From Halospina sp040196175 (lineage in GTDB: Bacteria > Pseudomonadota > Gammaproteobacteria > Pseudomonadales > Oleiphilaceae): a DNA stretch of 64,000 bases. The position numbers and the translations under genes were made by a program. Location of the stretch: positions 310,001 to 374,000 of the forward strand of contig NZ_JBEFNF010000001.1 in the NCBI RefSeq assembly GCF_040196175.1. The letters are read 5' to 3'. The first letter of the stretch is position 1. Each line of letters opens with the position of its first letter. The notes beneath the pieces are model-generated. The model made no database searches and was not told the DNA's origin. It was given only the letters and a program-made list of their open reading frames with translations. This document shows positions 42,615-51,338 of the stretch, piece by piece.

Positions 42615-43629
42615 AGCGCCAGGACGAGCTCTGATGCTGGCGCTGCTGGCGCTGATGCTGCCCGGCTGTTGGCTGACCGGGGAACGGGAGACTGAGGCAG
42701 AGGCCTATGTCAACACCCTGGCCGATGCCCTTAAGCGTCCACCTGAGCGGTCCGACATCCCTACCGTTGAGCGTTTGCCTCGCTCCCGTAACCGCCAGCT
42801 TGAATTGCCGGAGCTGGATGTGGGATTGGGGGATTTTCTTTCCCTTTACGGTTGTGAACTCCAGGTTGTGATCGGCGAACGCACGAGTACCCTCGGGCGT
42901 GTGGCGCATCCGGGAACGCGCATGGAATACCATCTGCGCTTCCTGGAGGCAGCGGATGCCTGTCTGCCCAAAGTCGATAGCGAATCCCGCACCGAGACCC
43001 TCAGGGACGCGCGTGAAGCCCGCGCGGAATCGCTGCCTCTGGCGCTCTGGAACGGGATCTGGGCAAGTGATGAAATCGCAAGCCTGGTGAGCCGTTCCGG
43101 CGGATTGCTGCCTGCGCCCGCGCCGGAACAAACGCTTGAACAGCTCACTCAAGGGTTGTCAGAAACCGCCTCAATGCTGGATTCAGCCGAGCCAGGCCAG
43201 GTTCCGGCGGAGATAGAGGCCATGACGGCGCGTTATCGCCAGTGGCGCGAGGCGCCGCGCTTCGGTCAACTGTTGCGTAGCGCCGAGGCTCTGCAGACCC
43301 GACTGGGCGACAGTGCTGATACCCTGGACCGCGCCCTGGCGGCAAACAGTGACTGCCCGTTCGAAGCTGATCCGCTGGCGTTCTTCCAGCAACATTACCT
43401 GCGCGGGCTGGCTGGTCGCGTCGCCCTGGTGCGCGCGCACGGCCGTCGTATGGCGCGGGCTCTGGAAACGCTGGTGCGGGTGCCCGGCGCGCCGGTTCCC
43501 GATGCCATGACCCCCTTCATTGATCGCAACCTGCGGACCGCGTACTCCGGCAGCGTCTGGTACGACCTTGACCGCGCAGTTGAGCGCCACGCTGAGGCCT
43601 GGAATCGACTGCTGGCACGCTGTGACTGA
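42604..43629 (+). CDS. DUF3080-like lipoprotein
   Basis: Predicted lipoprotein of 341 residues. The N-terminus MISKAPGRALMLALLALMLPGC is a lipoprotein signal peptide with lipobox LPGC, so the mature protein starts at the Cys. The body is helical, with conserved-looking stretches such as LPRSRNRQLELPELDVGLGDFLSLYGCELQ and ALWNGIWASDEIASLVS that I associate with DUF3080. Function is unknown. It overlaps the xdhC-like gene by 11 bases, but DUF3080 genes occur in many contexts, so a role in the Mo enzyme is not implied. Confidence 0.75.
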   Translation: MISKAPGRALMLALLALMLPGCWLTGERETEAEAYVNTLADALKRPPERSDIPTVERLPRSRNRQLELPELDVGLGDFLSLYGCELQVVIGERTSTLGRVAHPGTRMEYHLRFLEAADACLPKVDSESRTETLRDAREARAESLPLALWNGIWASDEIASLVSRSGGLLPAPAPEQTLEQLTQGLSETASMLDSAEPGQVPAEIEAMTARYRQWREAPRFGQLLRSAEALQTRLGDSADTLDRALAANSDCPFEADPLAFFQQHYLRGLAGRVALVRAHGRRMARALETLVRVPGAPVPDAMTPFIDRNLRTAYSGSVWYDLDRAVERHAEAWNRLLARCD

Positions 43630-43720
43630 CGCCAACTCCGGAGTGTGAGCCGGTCGCTTTTGCCGCTTCACTGATCCTGTTACAACCGGTGTTCAACCTT
43701 CATGGAACAGGATGAACACC

Positions 43721-45166
43721 ATGGAATCGCCTGCCAGGGCCGCACTGATGTTGGCCGTGACACTGAGTCTGAGTGGCTGTTTTGAAAGCCAGACGGATGA
43801 AACCTTTGAGGATACCGTTGTCCGCGATGATGTGGGAGTGCGTGTACTGCATGCGGTGTCTGATGCGCCCGCGTTGCGAGTGAAAGCGGATGCCGAGGTC
43901 CGGGTCGCAAAGCTGGATTACGGGCAAGTGGCAACCTTCAAGCTCGCCGCTAATCACTACCGTTTTGAGGCGGCCGGTCATACCGGTGGCGAGACGCCTG
44001 AGCCGTTGCTGAGCAACCTTGAGGGCAACCTTACCGAAGGCCGTCGTCATGATCTGCTATTGACTGGTTCGCTCGGGAATGACAATGCCCGCGCTATTGT
44101 TCTTGAACAGGATGATGAGCCCTTTGAGCCCGAGGATGAGGGCAATGAGTCGGATGAGGCGGATGAACCGGTTAAGGATGTCCGTTTCCGTACCGCTCAC
44201 CTTGCTCCGGGAGGCGGGGCGGTTGATCTGTATCTGGGCGATACCTCCGGCAGCCCGGATGCGAGCCTTGCCTATGGTGAGTCCAGCGAGCCGATCCGGG
44301 TGGAGGCGGGCGTCCATCGGGTTCAGATCACCCCGGCTGGCAGCAGTGATGTGATTTATGACAGTGATGCCGTGTTTGGCTGGGAAACCGGGGACGATCT
44401 GCTCCTGGCAGTGGCACCCGCCACGGGTGTGCAGCGCCAGGGTGACAGTGAACTGTCGCTGATTGAGGTGGACGGCGAGCAAAGTCAGCGGGTGTCTGAT
44501 ACTGGGCAGGGCGGTGAGCTTGCTTTTGTGAATGCCTCTACCGGCACGGTTACTGCTGAAGATCGCGATGATCGAGTGACCTGGACCGATGTTGAACCGG
44601 TGCAAAAGGTGCCTGAAAGGGGGTATGACACCTCAGAAGGCGGACAGTATGCACTTGATTTTACCTCTTCCGGGCAGCGATCGGACCAACCTTATGGGTT
44701 CAGGCTTTCCAGAGGGCATGCTGGCACTGTTGTTTTGCGCGCTCTTGGGGCCGCGGAAAACGGTTCAGTCAACGCCAGTTTTCTGAGCAATGATGCCCGC
44801 CCTGTCGCCACCAATGCCCGGGTCAGGGTCTTCAATACCTGGTTTCAGGATCCTGATAGCGATGGCAAAGCAGACCCCGTGGATATCTACCTGATTGAAG
44901 GCAGCGGATGTGAAAGCCCGTTATCCGGTGATGGCGTGGTTCCCCAGCCGAATCTCAGCAGCCTTGCCTATTCAAACAGAAGCTCGATGCTGGCGGTGCA
45001 GGCAGGCGATTACCAGCTGGTCGTGACTGAGTCCGATGATCCGGGTAAGCGGTTGCTCTGTGATGATTCGGTCTCACTAAAGACGCATGGCCTCTATGAG
45101 CTGGTGATTGCCCGCTCACAAAGTGGCAATGACTCTGGACTGATCAAGGTCAACAGCGTTAGGTAG
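43721..45166 (+). CDS. DUF4397-type lipoprotein
   Basis: Predicted exported lipoprotein of 481 residues. The signal peptide MESPARAALMLAVTLSLSGC carries lipobox LSGC. The mature part is acidic and beta-rich, with DUF4397-like units: VRVLHAVSDAPALRV, FRTAHLAPGGGAVDLYLG and VRVFNTWFQDPDSDGKADPVDIYLIEG. A D/E-rich linker (about 127-148) separates the first two. It may be a surface or matrix protein; the function is unknown. An ATG three codons upstream is possible, but AGGATGAACACC gives better spacing to this one. It overlaps the convergent sixA by eight bases. Confidence 0.8.
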   Translation: MESPARAALMLAVTLSLSGCFESQTDETFEDTVVRDDVGVRVLHAVSDAPALRVKADAEVRVAKLDYGQVATFKLAANHYRFEAAGHTGGETPEPLLSNLEGNLTEGRRHDLLLTGSLGNDNARAIVLEQDDEPFEPEDEGNESDEADEPVKDVRFRTAHLAPGGGAVDLYLGDTSGSPDASLAYGESSEPIRVEAGVHRVQITPAGSSDVIYDSDAVFGWETGDDLLLAVAPATGVQRQGDSELSLIEVDGEQSQRVSDTGQGGELAFVNASTGTVTAEDRDDRVTWTDVEPVQKVPERGYDTSEGGQYALDFTSSGQRSDQPYGFRLSRGHAGTVVLRALGAAENGSVNASFLSNDARPVATNARVRVFNTWFQDPDSDGKADPVDIYLIEGSGCESPLSGDGVVPQPNLSSLAYSNRSSMLAVQAGDYQLVVTESDDPGKRLLCDDSVSLKTHGLYELVIARSQSGNDSGLIKVNSVR

Positions 45167-45671
45167 CTTGCCAGGGTTTTTTCGGGGTGTCATACACTAG
45201 ACGACGCCCCGCGCTTTCCTGGATGTCTTTCCAGGAACTGCTGTTGAAAGCCATCCGGAAAACCGCACAGGTGGGAAGATTGTCGGTATGCGGGCCGGCC
45301 AGCAGGTTGGCCAGCTCCGTCAGGTCGGGATTATGGCCGACCAACCAGACGTCGCGCGCCGGATCTGGCAGAGTCCGGATGGTGTTGAGCAGTCGTTGGG
45401 TGTCTGCCAGGTAGAGGTTACGTTCGAAGCGGATGTCGCTTTCCGGGAACCCCGTACCCTGGGCCAGTACCAGTGCCGTTTCACGGGCGCGCCGTGCGCT
45501 GCTGGCAAGGAAGTGATCCGGGTATTCGCCGCGCTCGGCCAGCCGTCGCGCCATTACCGGTGCATCCCCTTGACCGCGTTCGTTGAGGGGCCGGTCAAAG
45601 TCACTCATGTTGGCGTCGTCCCAGCTGGACTTCGCGTGGCGTATCAGCGTCAATATCCGTTCTGTGGTCAT
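45159..45671 (-). CDS. sixA: Phosphohistidine phosphatase SixA
   Basis: Histidine phosphatase of 170 residues; SixA removes phosphate from histidines, for example on Hpt domains or on NPr of the nitrogen phosphotransferase system. The catalytic motif is LIRHAKSSWDD at the N-terminus, with DFDRPLNERG, and the second His in VWLVGHNPDLTELANLLAG. Length and motifs fit SixA rather than phosphoglycerate mutase. It starts four bases before the msrQ stop on the same strand and overlaps the end of the convergent lipoprotein gene. Confidence 0.9.
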   Translation of the reverse strand: MTTERILTLIRHAKSSWDDANMSDFDRPLNERGQGDAPVMARRLAERGEYPDHFLASSARRARETALVLAQGTGFPESDIRFERNLYLADTQRLLNTIRTLPDPARDVWLVGHNPDLTELANLLAGPHTDNLPTCAVFRMAFNSSSWKDIQESAGRRLVYDTPKKPWQAT

Positions 45672-45674
45672 GGC

Positions 45675-46277
45675 TCAGGACTCCCTGGTCAGACGGTTTA
45701 GCAGTGCGCGAATCAGTCGCTGGCCCAGAAGGCCTGAAAGAACTGTAGCACTGAGATAGGTGGGCCATTCGATCACCTTCTGCACCATGGCCTGGTGAAA
45801 AACCCCACCAATGGCGGCGGCATAGACCAGCCGATGCAGTCGCAACCAGGGTAACAGGCCCATCCATTCCCGTGCCCTGCGGAAGGAGGTTGCCACCAAG
45901 GGTACCAGCAGCGTAAGGCAGAGGAGTCCGAGCTGCAGATGATGCTGTTCGGCCAGCTCCGAGCGAATCAGTGCAGCATCGCCACCCATGTCCAGAAAGC
46001 TCCAGGCCAGTGCATGCAGCGTCAGGTAGGCAAAGGTCCAGAGTCCCGCCTGGCGACGCAGGGTCAGGGGCAGACGACTGCCGGTGAGCTGACTCAGTGG
46101 CGAGAGGGTCAGGGTCAAAAGCAGGGCGCCCAGGCCAAGCTTGCCGAGCCAGTGGATGAGTGTCTCTGAGGCCATGAAACCCAGTTGCCCGGTCTCCCAG
46201 GCCCAGGCCAGTGTCACCAGCGGGGTGGTGCCCAGAACCATCGCGGTCAGCTTGAGGGGGGCGGTGAGTGGTGGCAT
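45675..46277 (-). CDS. msrQ: Haem-binding membrane subunit MsrQ (YedZ)
   Basis: Membrane protein of 200 residues with about six helices and the ferric-reductase-like fold. It passes electrons from the respiratory chain to MsrP through b-type haem. Conserved His residues lie in LTLHALAWSFLDMG, RLHRLVYAAAIGGVFHQAM and related helices. Its start overlaps the msrP stop by one base, the usual MsrPQ arrangement. Confidence 0.92.
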   Translation of the reverse strand: MPPLTAPLKLTAMVLGTTPLVTLAWAWETGQLGFMASETLIHWLGKLGLGALLLTLTLSPLSQLTGSRLPLTLRRQAGLWTFAYLTLHALAWSFLDMGGDAALIRSELAEQHHLQLGLLCLTLLVPLVATSFRRAREWMGLLPWLRLHRLVYAAAIGGVFHQAMVQKVIEWPTYLSATVLSGLLGQRLIRALLNRLTRES

Positions 46278-47206
46278 CAGAAGTGTTTTTCCAGGTCCAT
46301 GCCTTTATAGAGTTCAGCTACTTCCGATTCATAGCCATTGAACATCAGCGTCTTGCGCCGCCCGCTCTCACCCACGCGGCGCTCGGTAGCCTGGTGCCAG
46401 CGCGGGTGCTTAACGTCTGGGTTCACGTTGGCGTAAAAGCCGTACTCCTCGGGGCGAATGGCCTGCCAGGAGCTGGTTGGCTGCTCTTTCTGAAGACGGA
46501 TACGGACCACGGATTTGATGCTCTTGAACCCGTACTTCCAGGGTACTACCAGCCGTATAGGAGCGCCATTTTCCTTCGGCAGGGTCTGGTCATAGAGGCC
46601 CACGGCCATGATGGTTAGTGGGTGCATGGCCTCATCCAGCCGCAGGCCCTCCCGGTAGGGCCAGTCAAGCAGGTCGTTGTTCTGGCCTGGCATCTGCTCT
46701 GGATCATGCAGTGTTTCAAAAACCACGAAGCGTGCTTCCGCGGAGGGCTGAACAGCCTTCAGCAGTTCCCGAAGCTCAAATCCGATCCATGGGATGACCA
46801 TGGACCAGGCTTCCACGCAGCGCAGGCGGTAGACCCGTTCCTGCAGCTGGAAGCGGCTGAGCAGATCCTCAACGGCAAAGGTTTTCGGGGTATCGACCAG
46901 CCCTTCCACGCTTACTGACCATGGATCGGTCTGTAGCTGGTGAGCGTGTTGCCGTGGATCTTCCTTGGCCGTGCCGAACTCATAGAAGTTGCTGTAACCG
47001 CGTATGGCCTCCAGCGGAGTCGGAGTGAGTGCATCGCCATAGTCTGTCTCTATGATGTTGATTATCTCCCGTGACGCCAGCGCCGGGCTGAGCCCCAGTC
47101 CGCCAAGGGCGGTTGCTGCTGTGAGGCCTTTCATGAGGGAGCGGCGTTGCTCAAAGATCGGTCTGGGCGTGATTTCGGAGCTGGGTGGTCTGGGATAGCG
47201 ATACAT
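46277..47206 (-). CDS. msrP: Periplasmic methionine sulfoxide reductase catalytic subunit MsrP (YedY)
   Basis: Molybdopterin enzyme of 309 residues that repairs oxidised methionines in periplasmic proteins. It has an N-terminal Tat signal (R21-R22 in FEQRRSLMKG, then a hydrophobic Ala/Leu stretch) and the Mo-ligating Cys C130 in RLRCVEAWSMVIPW. Further family sequences are PWKYGFKSIKSVVRI and PEEYGFYANVNP near the end. With msrQ it forms one operon. No HprSR-type regulator is adjacent. Confidence 0.95.
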   Translation of the reverse strand: MYRYPRPPSSEITPRPIFEQRRSLMKGLTAATALGGLGLSPALASREIINIIETDYGDALTPTPLEAIRGYSNFYEFGTAKEDPRQHAHQLQTDPWSVSVEGLVDTPKTFAVEDLLSRFQLQERVYRLRCVEAWSMVIPWIGFELRELLKAVQPSAEARFVVFETLHDPEQMPGQNNDLLDWPYREGLRLDEAMHPLTIMAVGLYDQTLPKENGAPIRLVVPWKYGFKSIKSVVRIRLQKEQPTSSWQAIRPEEYGFYANVNPDVKHPRWHQATERRVGESGRRKTLMFNGYESEVAELYKGMDLEKHF

Positions 47207-47289
47207 GGAAGTTGACTTAAATCATGGTTAATCCGCGGGATTCCGCGTTTGAATGGAAATGCTTCAAAAATGACAGATCCGGGGGGATC

Positions 47290-48279
47290 ATGCAAAAGAA
47301 AACAAGACGCATTAGCGCACTGATGGCCCTGATGGCCAGTTTAGCCTTGGCGGGTCCGGCGCAGGCAAGTGACGGCTACTCGGATTACCGGGACCGGTTT
47401 GAACCGCTGCCGGCAATGCCGCCGATTCCGGCGGACAATTCGCTTACTCCAGAGAAAGTGAAGCTGGGTAAGATGTTGTTTTTTGAGCCGCGGATCTCGT
47501 CCAGCGGTGTGATCAGCTGCGCTACCTGCCATAACCCCGCACTGGGCTGGACGGACCGCATCCCGAGGGCGACGGGGCACCAGGGGCAGGTAGGTAAGCG
47601 TAATACTCCAACGGTGCTCAACGCCGGCTTTTTTGATGCCCAGTTCTGGGATGGTCGGGCCGAAGATCTGGAAGAGCAAGCGCTGGGCCCCATTGAAGCC
47701 GATGTGGAAATGGCGATGGATCTGGATCAGGCCATTGAACGACTGGAGAGCTTCGATGTCTATCGTGCGCTTTTCAATGAGGCGTTCAGTGGCGACAAGC
47801 CAATCAACAAGGAAAATGTCGCCAAAGCCATCGCGACTTTTGAGCGGACCCTGAATACGCCCAATTCCCGTTTTGATCGTTACCTGAGGGGCGATCTCCA
47901 AGCCCTCAACGAAAAAGAGAAAAAGGGTATGAAGGCGTTTGTGGATACCGGCTGCATCGCGTGCCACCGCGGCCCGGCCCTTACGGACAGCAACTATCAC
48001 CGTTTCGAGGTTCCCGGATCTACTGATCAGGGGCGCTTTGTGGTGACAGGCAATGAGTCGGATAAGTTCAAGTTCAAGACACCGACCCTGCGTAATGTCG
48101 CCGTGACCTATCCCTACTTCAATAACGGCAGTGTTGAAGAGCTGGACAAGGCGATCCAGCTGATGGCGGATCAGATGCTGAACCGTGAACTCTCAGACAA
48201 GAAGGTGAAGCAGATCGAAGCCTTCCTGCACACGCTGACCGGTGAAATGCCGCAAGTCAGCTTCCCCGCCCTGCCTTAA
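47290..48279 (+). CDS. Di-haem cytochrome c peroxidase (CcpA/MauG family)
   Basis: Periplasmic enzyme of 329 residues reducing hydrogen peroxide with cytochrome c electrons. The signal peptide covers about 1-25 (ends GPAQAS). Haem sites are CATCH at 77-81 and CIACH at 222-226. GRAEDLEEQALGPI and FKTPTLRNVAVTYPYFNNGSV are typical family stretches. The ATG used has a GGGGGGATC ribosome site; the open frame extends 22 codons further without signal-peptide character. It is divergent from msrP, another oxidative-damage gene. Confidence 0.92.
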   Translation: MQKKTRRISALMALMASLALAGPAQASDGYSDYRDRFEPLPAMPPIPADNSLTPEKVKLGKMLFFEPRISSSGVISCATCHNPALGWTDRIPRATGHQGQVGKRNTPTVLNAGFFDAQFWDGRAEDLEEQALGPIEADVEMAMDLDQAIERLESFDVYRALFNEAFSGDKPINKENVAKAIATFERTLNTPNSRFDRYLRGDLQALNEKEKKGMKAFVDTGCIACHRGPALTDSNYHRFEVPGSTDQGRFVVTGNESDKFKFKTPTLRNVAVTYPYFNNGSVEELDKAIQLMADQMLNRELSDKKVKQIEAFLHTLTGEMPQVSFPALP

Positions 48280-48287
48280 GGTTTAGT

Positions 48288-48315
48288 GCCGGAGCAGGCG
48301 TCTGCTCCGGCCTTT
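48288..48315 (+). terminator. Terminator after the cytochrome c peroxidase gene
   Basis: GCCGGAGCAG, loop GCGT, CTGCTCCGGC is a perfect 10-bp stem, followed by CTTTG. It lies between convergent genes and may serve both, though the T-run is short. Confidence 0.7.
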
Positions 48316-48329
48316 GGGTGCGTGCCGGG

Positions 48330-49130
48330 TTACTTGCGGTTCTTCGTCATCCGGAAAACCAGTTCCGGTGATACCCGCTTGAGCCACGGGGCCATCATTT
48401 CCTTGCCTTCGCCCACGGGGATTTCCCGCTTACCCCGACCCAGGCCATTGATAATGACTTCCGCCGCCTTGTCAGGGGCCATGCCGCCAGCGTTGTCCTC
48501 GTCCGCCTGCCCGAAAGAGCTGCCATCGGCGGTGAGTGAGTTCTCCGCAACCGGCGTGGCAATGAACCCCGGCACAATAGTGGCAACCTTGATGCCTTCA
48601 TCCTCAACCTCGGCGCGCAGGGCGTCGAAAAAGCCCATGACCGCGTGCTTGGCGGCACAGTAGCCGCTGCGAAGGCGTACTCCTACCTTGCCGGCGACAC
48701 TTGAGGTGACTGCAATGTGGCCCCGGCCGCGTTCCAGCATATGCGGCAGAACCGCCTTGGTGAGTGCGATCTGGCCCATGACGTCCACATCCATCAGCCG
48801 CTGGTAAACGGTAAGATCGGTATCCCGGCACAGCGAGCGCTGGGACACGCCGGCGTTGTTGATCAAAACGTCGATCTGGCCAAAGTGTTTCAGGACCTCG
48901 TCGGTCTTTACAGGCGCTGTCTCCAGCTCAGCCACATCAAGAGGCAGAATCATGATGGCAGTGCGGGAAAGGCCGGCTTCCTGTTCACATCGCTTGGCCA
49001 CACGATCGAGCTCATCTCTGCGTCGGGCAGAGAGCACCAACCGGGCCTGTTGTCCGGCGAACGCCAGAGCCAGTGATTCGCCGATTCCGGATGAGGCGCC
49101 AGTGATCCAGACCACCTGATGCGTGAACAT
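48330..49130 (-). CDS. Short-chain dehydrogenase/reductase
   Basis: Classical SDR of 266 residues. The cofactor motif VVWITGASSGIGESLALAF is at the N-terminus; NNAGVS is the fold motif; Ser in VTSSVAGKVG and Tyr-Lys in YCAAKHA form the catalytic site. ARRRDELDRV after the second strand suggests NADP(H). The substrate is unknown; the KGIKV-like FFDALRAEVEDEGIKVATIVPGFI end resembles lipid or steroid SDRs. The ATG at 49130 has an AGGAGCAACTC ribosome site; 32 upstream codons of the frame show no homology. Confidence 0.88.
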   Translation of the reverse strand: MFTHQVVWITGASSGIGESLALAFAGQQARLVLSARRRDELDRVAKRCEQEAGLSRTAIMILPLDVAELETAPVKTDEVLKHFGQIDVLINNAGVSQRSLCRDTDLTVYQRLMDVDVMGQIALTKAVLPHMLERGRGHIAVTSSVAGKVGVRLRSGYCAAKHAVMGFFDALRAEVEDEGIKVATIVPGFIATPVAENSLTADGSSFGQADEDNAGGMAPDKAAEVIINGLGRGKREIPVGEGKEMMAPWLKRVSPELVFRMTKNRK

Positions 49131-49226
49131 GAGTTGCTCCTGATTGATTGTTTGTTTCTCAGAACAGGAGTATGGATCAGTCATGGGCCCGTTGCTATGG
49201 GGAGCCCGGTTTTGGTTGCAGTGCAC

Positions 49227-49264
49227 AAAAAAGCCCTGCCAGCGATGGATCGCGGGCAGGGCTC
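49227..49264 (-). terminator. Rho-independent terminator of the RhlE-type helicase gene
   Basis: GCCCTGCC/GGCAGGGC outer stem and GCGAT/ATCGC inner stem make a long hairpin. The A-run at 49227-49232 is a U-tract on the minus strand, about 45 bases past the helicase stop. Confidence 0.85.
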
Positions 49265-49309
49265 AGGGCGGCACCGGGCTTGAGCCGGTACTATCGAGAA
49301 AGCGAGTGC

Positions 49310-50518
49310 TTAACGACGGCGCGGCGGAGCGTTACGTCCGCCGCCGTGGCGTCCACCGCCGCCACGCTTGGGAGCCGGCCCGCTCTTCTGGACCGGCTCG
49401 AAACCGGCTTCCACGCCTGCGGGGATATCGCGGCTGACCACCTTGCGGATGCTGTTGAACTGACTCTTCTCCTGACCGCTGACGAAGGACACGGCAGAAC
49501 CGCTTTCGCCACCACGGCCGGTCCGGCCAATGCGGTGCACGTAATCGTCCGGGTTGTCCGGAAGATCGTAGTTGACCACGTATTCCAGCCGGTCGATGTC
49601 GATCCCGCGTGCTGCTACGTCGGTAGCGATCAGTGCGCGCACGTTCTCATGCTTGAACGCTTTCAGTGCCTTGTTGCGGGCGCCCTGGCTCTTGTCACCA
49701 TGGATCGCGGCGGAGCGGATGCCGTCGGTCTCAAGCTGCTTGGCCAGCTGGTCCGCGCCGCGTTTGGTGCGGGTAAAGACCAGAACTGAGCGCCAGTTCT
49801 GGGTGCCGATCAGGTGGGTCAGCAGTTCACGCTTACGTCCGCCATCGACCATATAGGCGCTCTGTTCAACCCTCTCGGCCGTACCGTTGCGTTCACCGGT
49901 CTGGATCAGTTCCGGTTCATTCATGAACTTCTGCGCCAGCTTCTGGATGGGGGCCGAGAAGGTCGCGGAGAAGAGCATCGTCTGGCGTGCATCAGGCAGA
50001 GTGCGGGCAATTTTCTCGATCGCCGGGAGGAAACCCATATCCAGCATACGGTCCGCTTCATCGAGAACCAGTACTTCAATGGCTGAAAGGTCCACAGTGC
50101 CGCGTTCCATGTGGTCCATCAGACGACCTGGGGTAGCTACGAGTATATCCATGCCGCTCTTGAGCTGACGGATCTGCGGGCCAATGCTGGCGCCACCGTA
50201 GATTGCCGCCGAGCGCAGCGGGAGATGACGGCCGTAAGAGCGCACGCTGTCTTCTACCTGGGCAGCAAGCTCTCGGGTGGGCGTCAGCACGAGGGCGCGG
50301 GGGCGGCCACCTTGCGCCTTGCCTTCGGAAAGCTTTTGCAGCAGCGGCAGAGTGAAAGCAGCCGTTTTGCCGGTTCCGGTCTGGGCGCTGGCCATCAGGT
50401 CGCGGTCAGCCAGGGCAGCCGGAATCGACTGCTGCTGGATATCAGTGGCCTGGTCATAACCCTGTTCCTTGATGGAACGGTTCAGTTCAGCCCGCAGGCC
50501 GAGGGAGTCAAAGGACAT
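49310..50518 (-). CDS. DEAD-box RNA helicase, RhlE-like
   Basis: ATP-dependent RNA helicase of 402 residues. Motifs in order are the Q motif (GYDQATDIQQQSIP), motif I ASAQTGTGKT, Ia PTRELA, Ib TPGRL, II DEAD, III SAT, then the second domain with ATDVAARGIDI (V) and HRIGRTGR (VI). The C-terminal tail KRGGGGRHGGGRNAPPRRR is an Arg/Gly RNA-binding extension. This fits RhlE-type helicases used in RNA decay and ribosome assembly at low temperature. A 209-base region (50519-50727) separates it from mntR upstream; it holds no gene that I can support. Confidence 0.92.
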   Translation of the reverse strand: MSFDSLGLRAELNRSIKEQGYDQATDIQQQSIPAALADRDLMASAQTGTGKTAAFTLPLLQKLSEGKAQGGRPRALVLTPTRELAAQVEDSVRSYGRHLPLRSAAIYGGASIGPQIRQLKSGMDILVATPGRLMDHMERGTVDLSAIEVLVLDEADRMLDMGFLPAIEKIARTLPDARQTMLFSATFSAPIQKLAQKFMNEPELIQTGERNGTAERVEQSAYMVDGGRKRELLTHLIGTQNWRSVLVFTRTKRGADQLAKQLETDGIRSAAIHGDKSQGARNKALKAFKHENVRALIATDVAARGIDIDRLEYVVNYDLPDNPDDYVHRIGRTGRGGESGSAVSFVSGQEKSQFNSIRKVVSRDIPAGVEAGFEPVQKSGPAPKRGGGGRHGGGRNAPPRRR

Positions 50519-50727
50519 TCAGTGTTTCCTGTTCGATACGCCAGAGCGGGTGTTGCCCGATGCCCCTGTACACAGGGAAGGGCAGATTGTCGGCTTGTCG
50601 GGAATGGCCCTGGCAATATGCAGTCCGCGATAAGCGTGCGGAGACCAACCGGCGAAACAGGGGTCGTCTGGACGACCGGGGAAGGCGGAGGGAACAACGC
50701 AGAGCAATATCCTATCACGGGTTCTGT

Positions 50728-51198
50728 TCAGCCGCCACCTTTATTGTGCGTGGCGGTGAAATCACGCATTACATCCAGGGTTTTTTCGCTGACATGGTGC
50801 TCCATACCCTCTGCATCGATGCGGGCGGTGGCATCATCCACCCCCAGACTGCGCAGGAACTGGAGAACCACCGCGTGGCGTTTGCGTGACTCATTGGCCA
50901 TGGCACGGCCGCGCTCGGTCAGAAAGATGGCGCGATAGGGTTCGTTAGTGACAAAGCCGAGTTCGTTCAGGCGCCGGATCATGCGGGCCACGGTTGCCTG
51001 GCGCACGCCCATACGGGCAGCAATGTCGGTGGCCCGGGCTTCACCGGCATGGTCGAGCAGATCGCCGATGAGTTCCACGTAATCCTCAATGAGTTCAGTC
51101 TCGTGGGCGTCACGTACGGCCGCGTACTGACGTGCATGCTGCTCGGGCGGCGGCAGGCTGTCATCGGCAGAGGAGGGGGTGTCTGGTTCACTGGTCAT
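50728..51198 (-). CDS. mntR: Manganese-responsive regulator MntR (DtxR family)
   Basis: Regulator of 156 residues of the DtxR/MntR family. The N-terminal winged helix (about 35-95) has IEDYVELIGDLLDHAGEARATDIAARMGVRQATVARMIRRL, and the dimerisation/metal region ends with EGMEHHVSEKTLDVM, holding the Glu-His-His metal ligands. An acidic 25-residue extension precedes it. The best start is the ATG at 51198; twelve codons upstream lack homology. Its gene is divergent from a Mn/Zn ABC importer, its expected target, and a DtxR-type palindrome lies between them. A Mn role is favoured over Fe by family position. Confidence 0.88.
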   Translation of the reverse strand: MTSEPDTPSSADDSLPPPEQHARQYAAVRDAHETELIEDYVELIGDLLDHAGEARATDIAARMGVRQATVARMIRRLNELGFVTNEPYRAIFLTERGRAMANESRKRHAVVLQFLRSLGVDDATARIDAEGMEHHVSEKTLDVMRDFTATHNKGGG

Positions 51199-51251
51199 GC
51201 CGGAGACTATAGTCCAGAGCGTCGCGTCATACAACAGGGTGGCTACAAAAG

Positions 51252-51265
51252 TTAGCCGACGCTAA
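51252..51265. promoter_or_regulatory. MntR/DtxR-type operator
   Basis: TTAGC, CGAC, GCTAA is a perfect 5-bp inverted repeat flanked by A-rich DNA. It is the right kind and size for a DtxR-family dimer site, and sits just upstream of the -35-like TTGCAT of the importer. Confidence 0.6.
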
Positions 51266-51271
51266 AAAGGT

Positions 51272-51301
51272 TTGCATTCCTGTCAAAATTCTTTCTAAAC
51301 T
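51272..51301 (+). promoter_or_regulatory. Probable promoter of the metal importer operon
   Basis: TTGCAT (51272-51277) and TAAACT (51296-51301) are 18 bases apart. Start of transcription would be about 51308, roughly 30 bases before the substrate-binding protein gene. The palindrome at 51252-51265 lies immediately upstream. Confidence 0.45.
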
Positions 51302-51338
51302 GGCCACCAGATAACGGTAGAGGTTGGTGGAAAAGTTC

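Noticed and set aside
50564..50577. CCCTGT-AC-ACAGGG dyad upstream of the helicase gene
   Set aside because: Only 6-bp arms with a two-base gap; no context to support a regulator, and it may be chance.
50732..50756. CCGCCAC/GTGGCGG inverted repeat at the end of mntR
   Set aside because: It lies within the last codons and has no U-tract; a terminator role is not supported.
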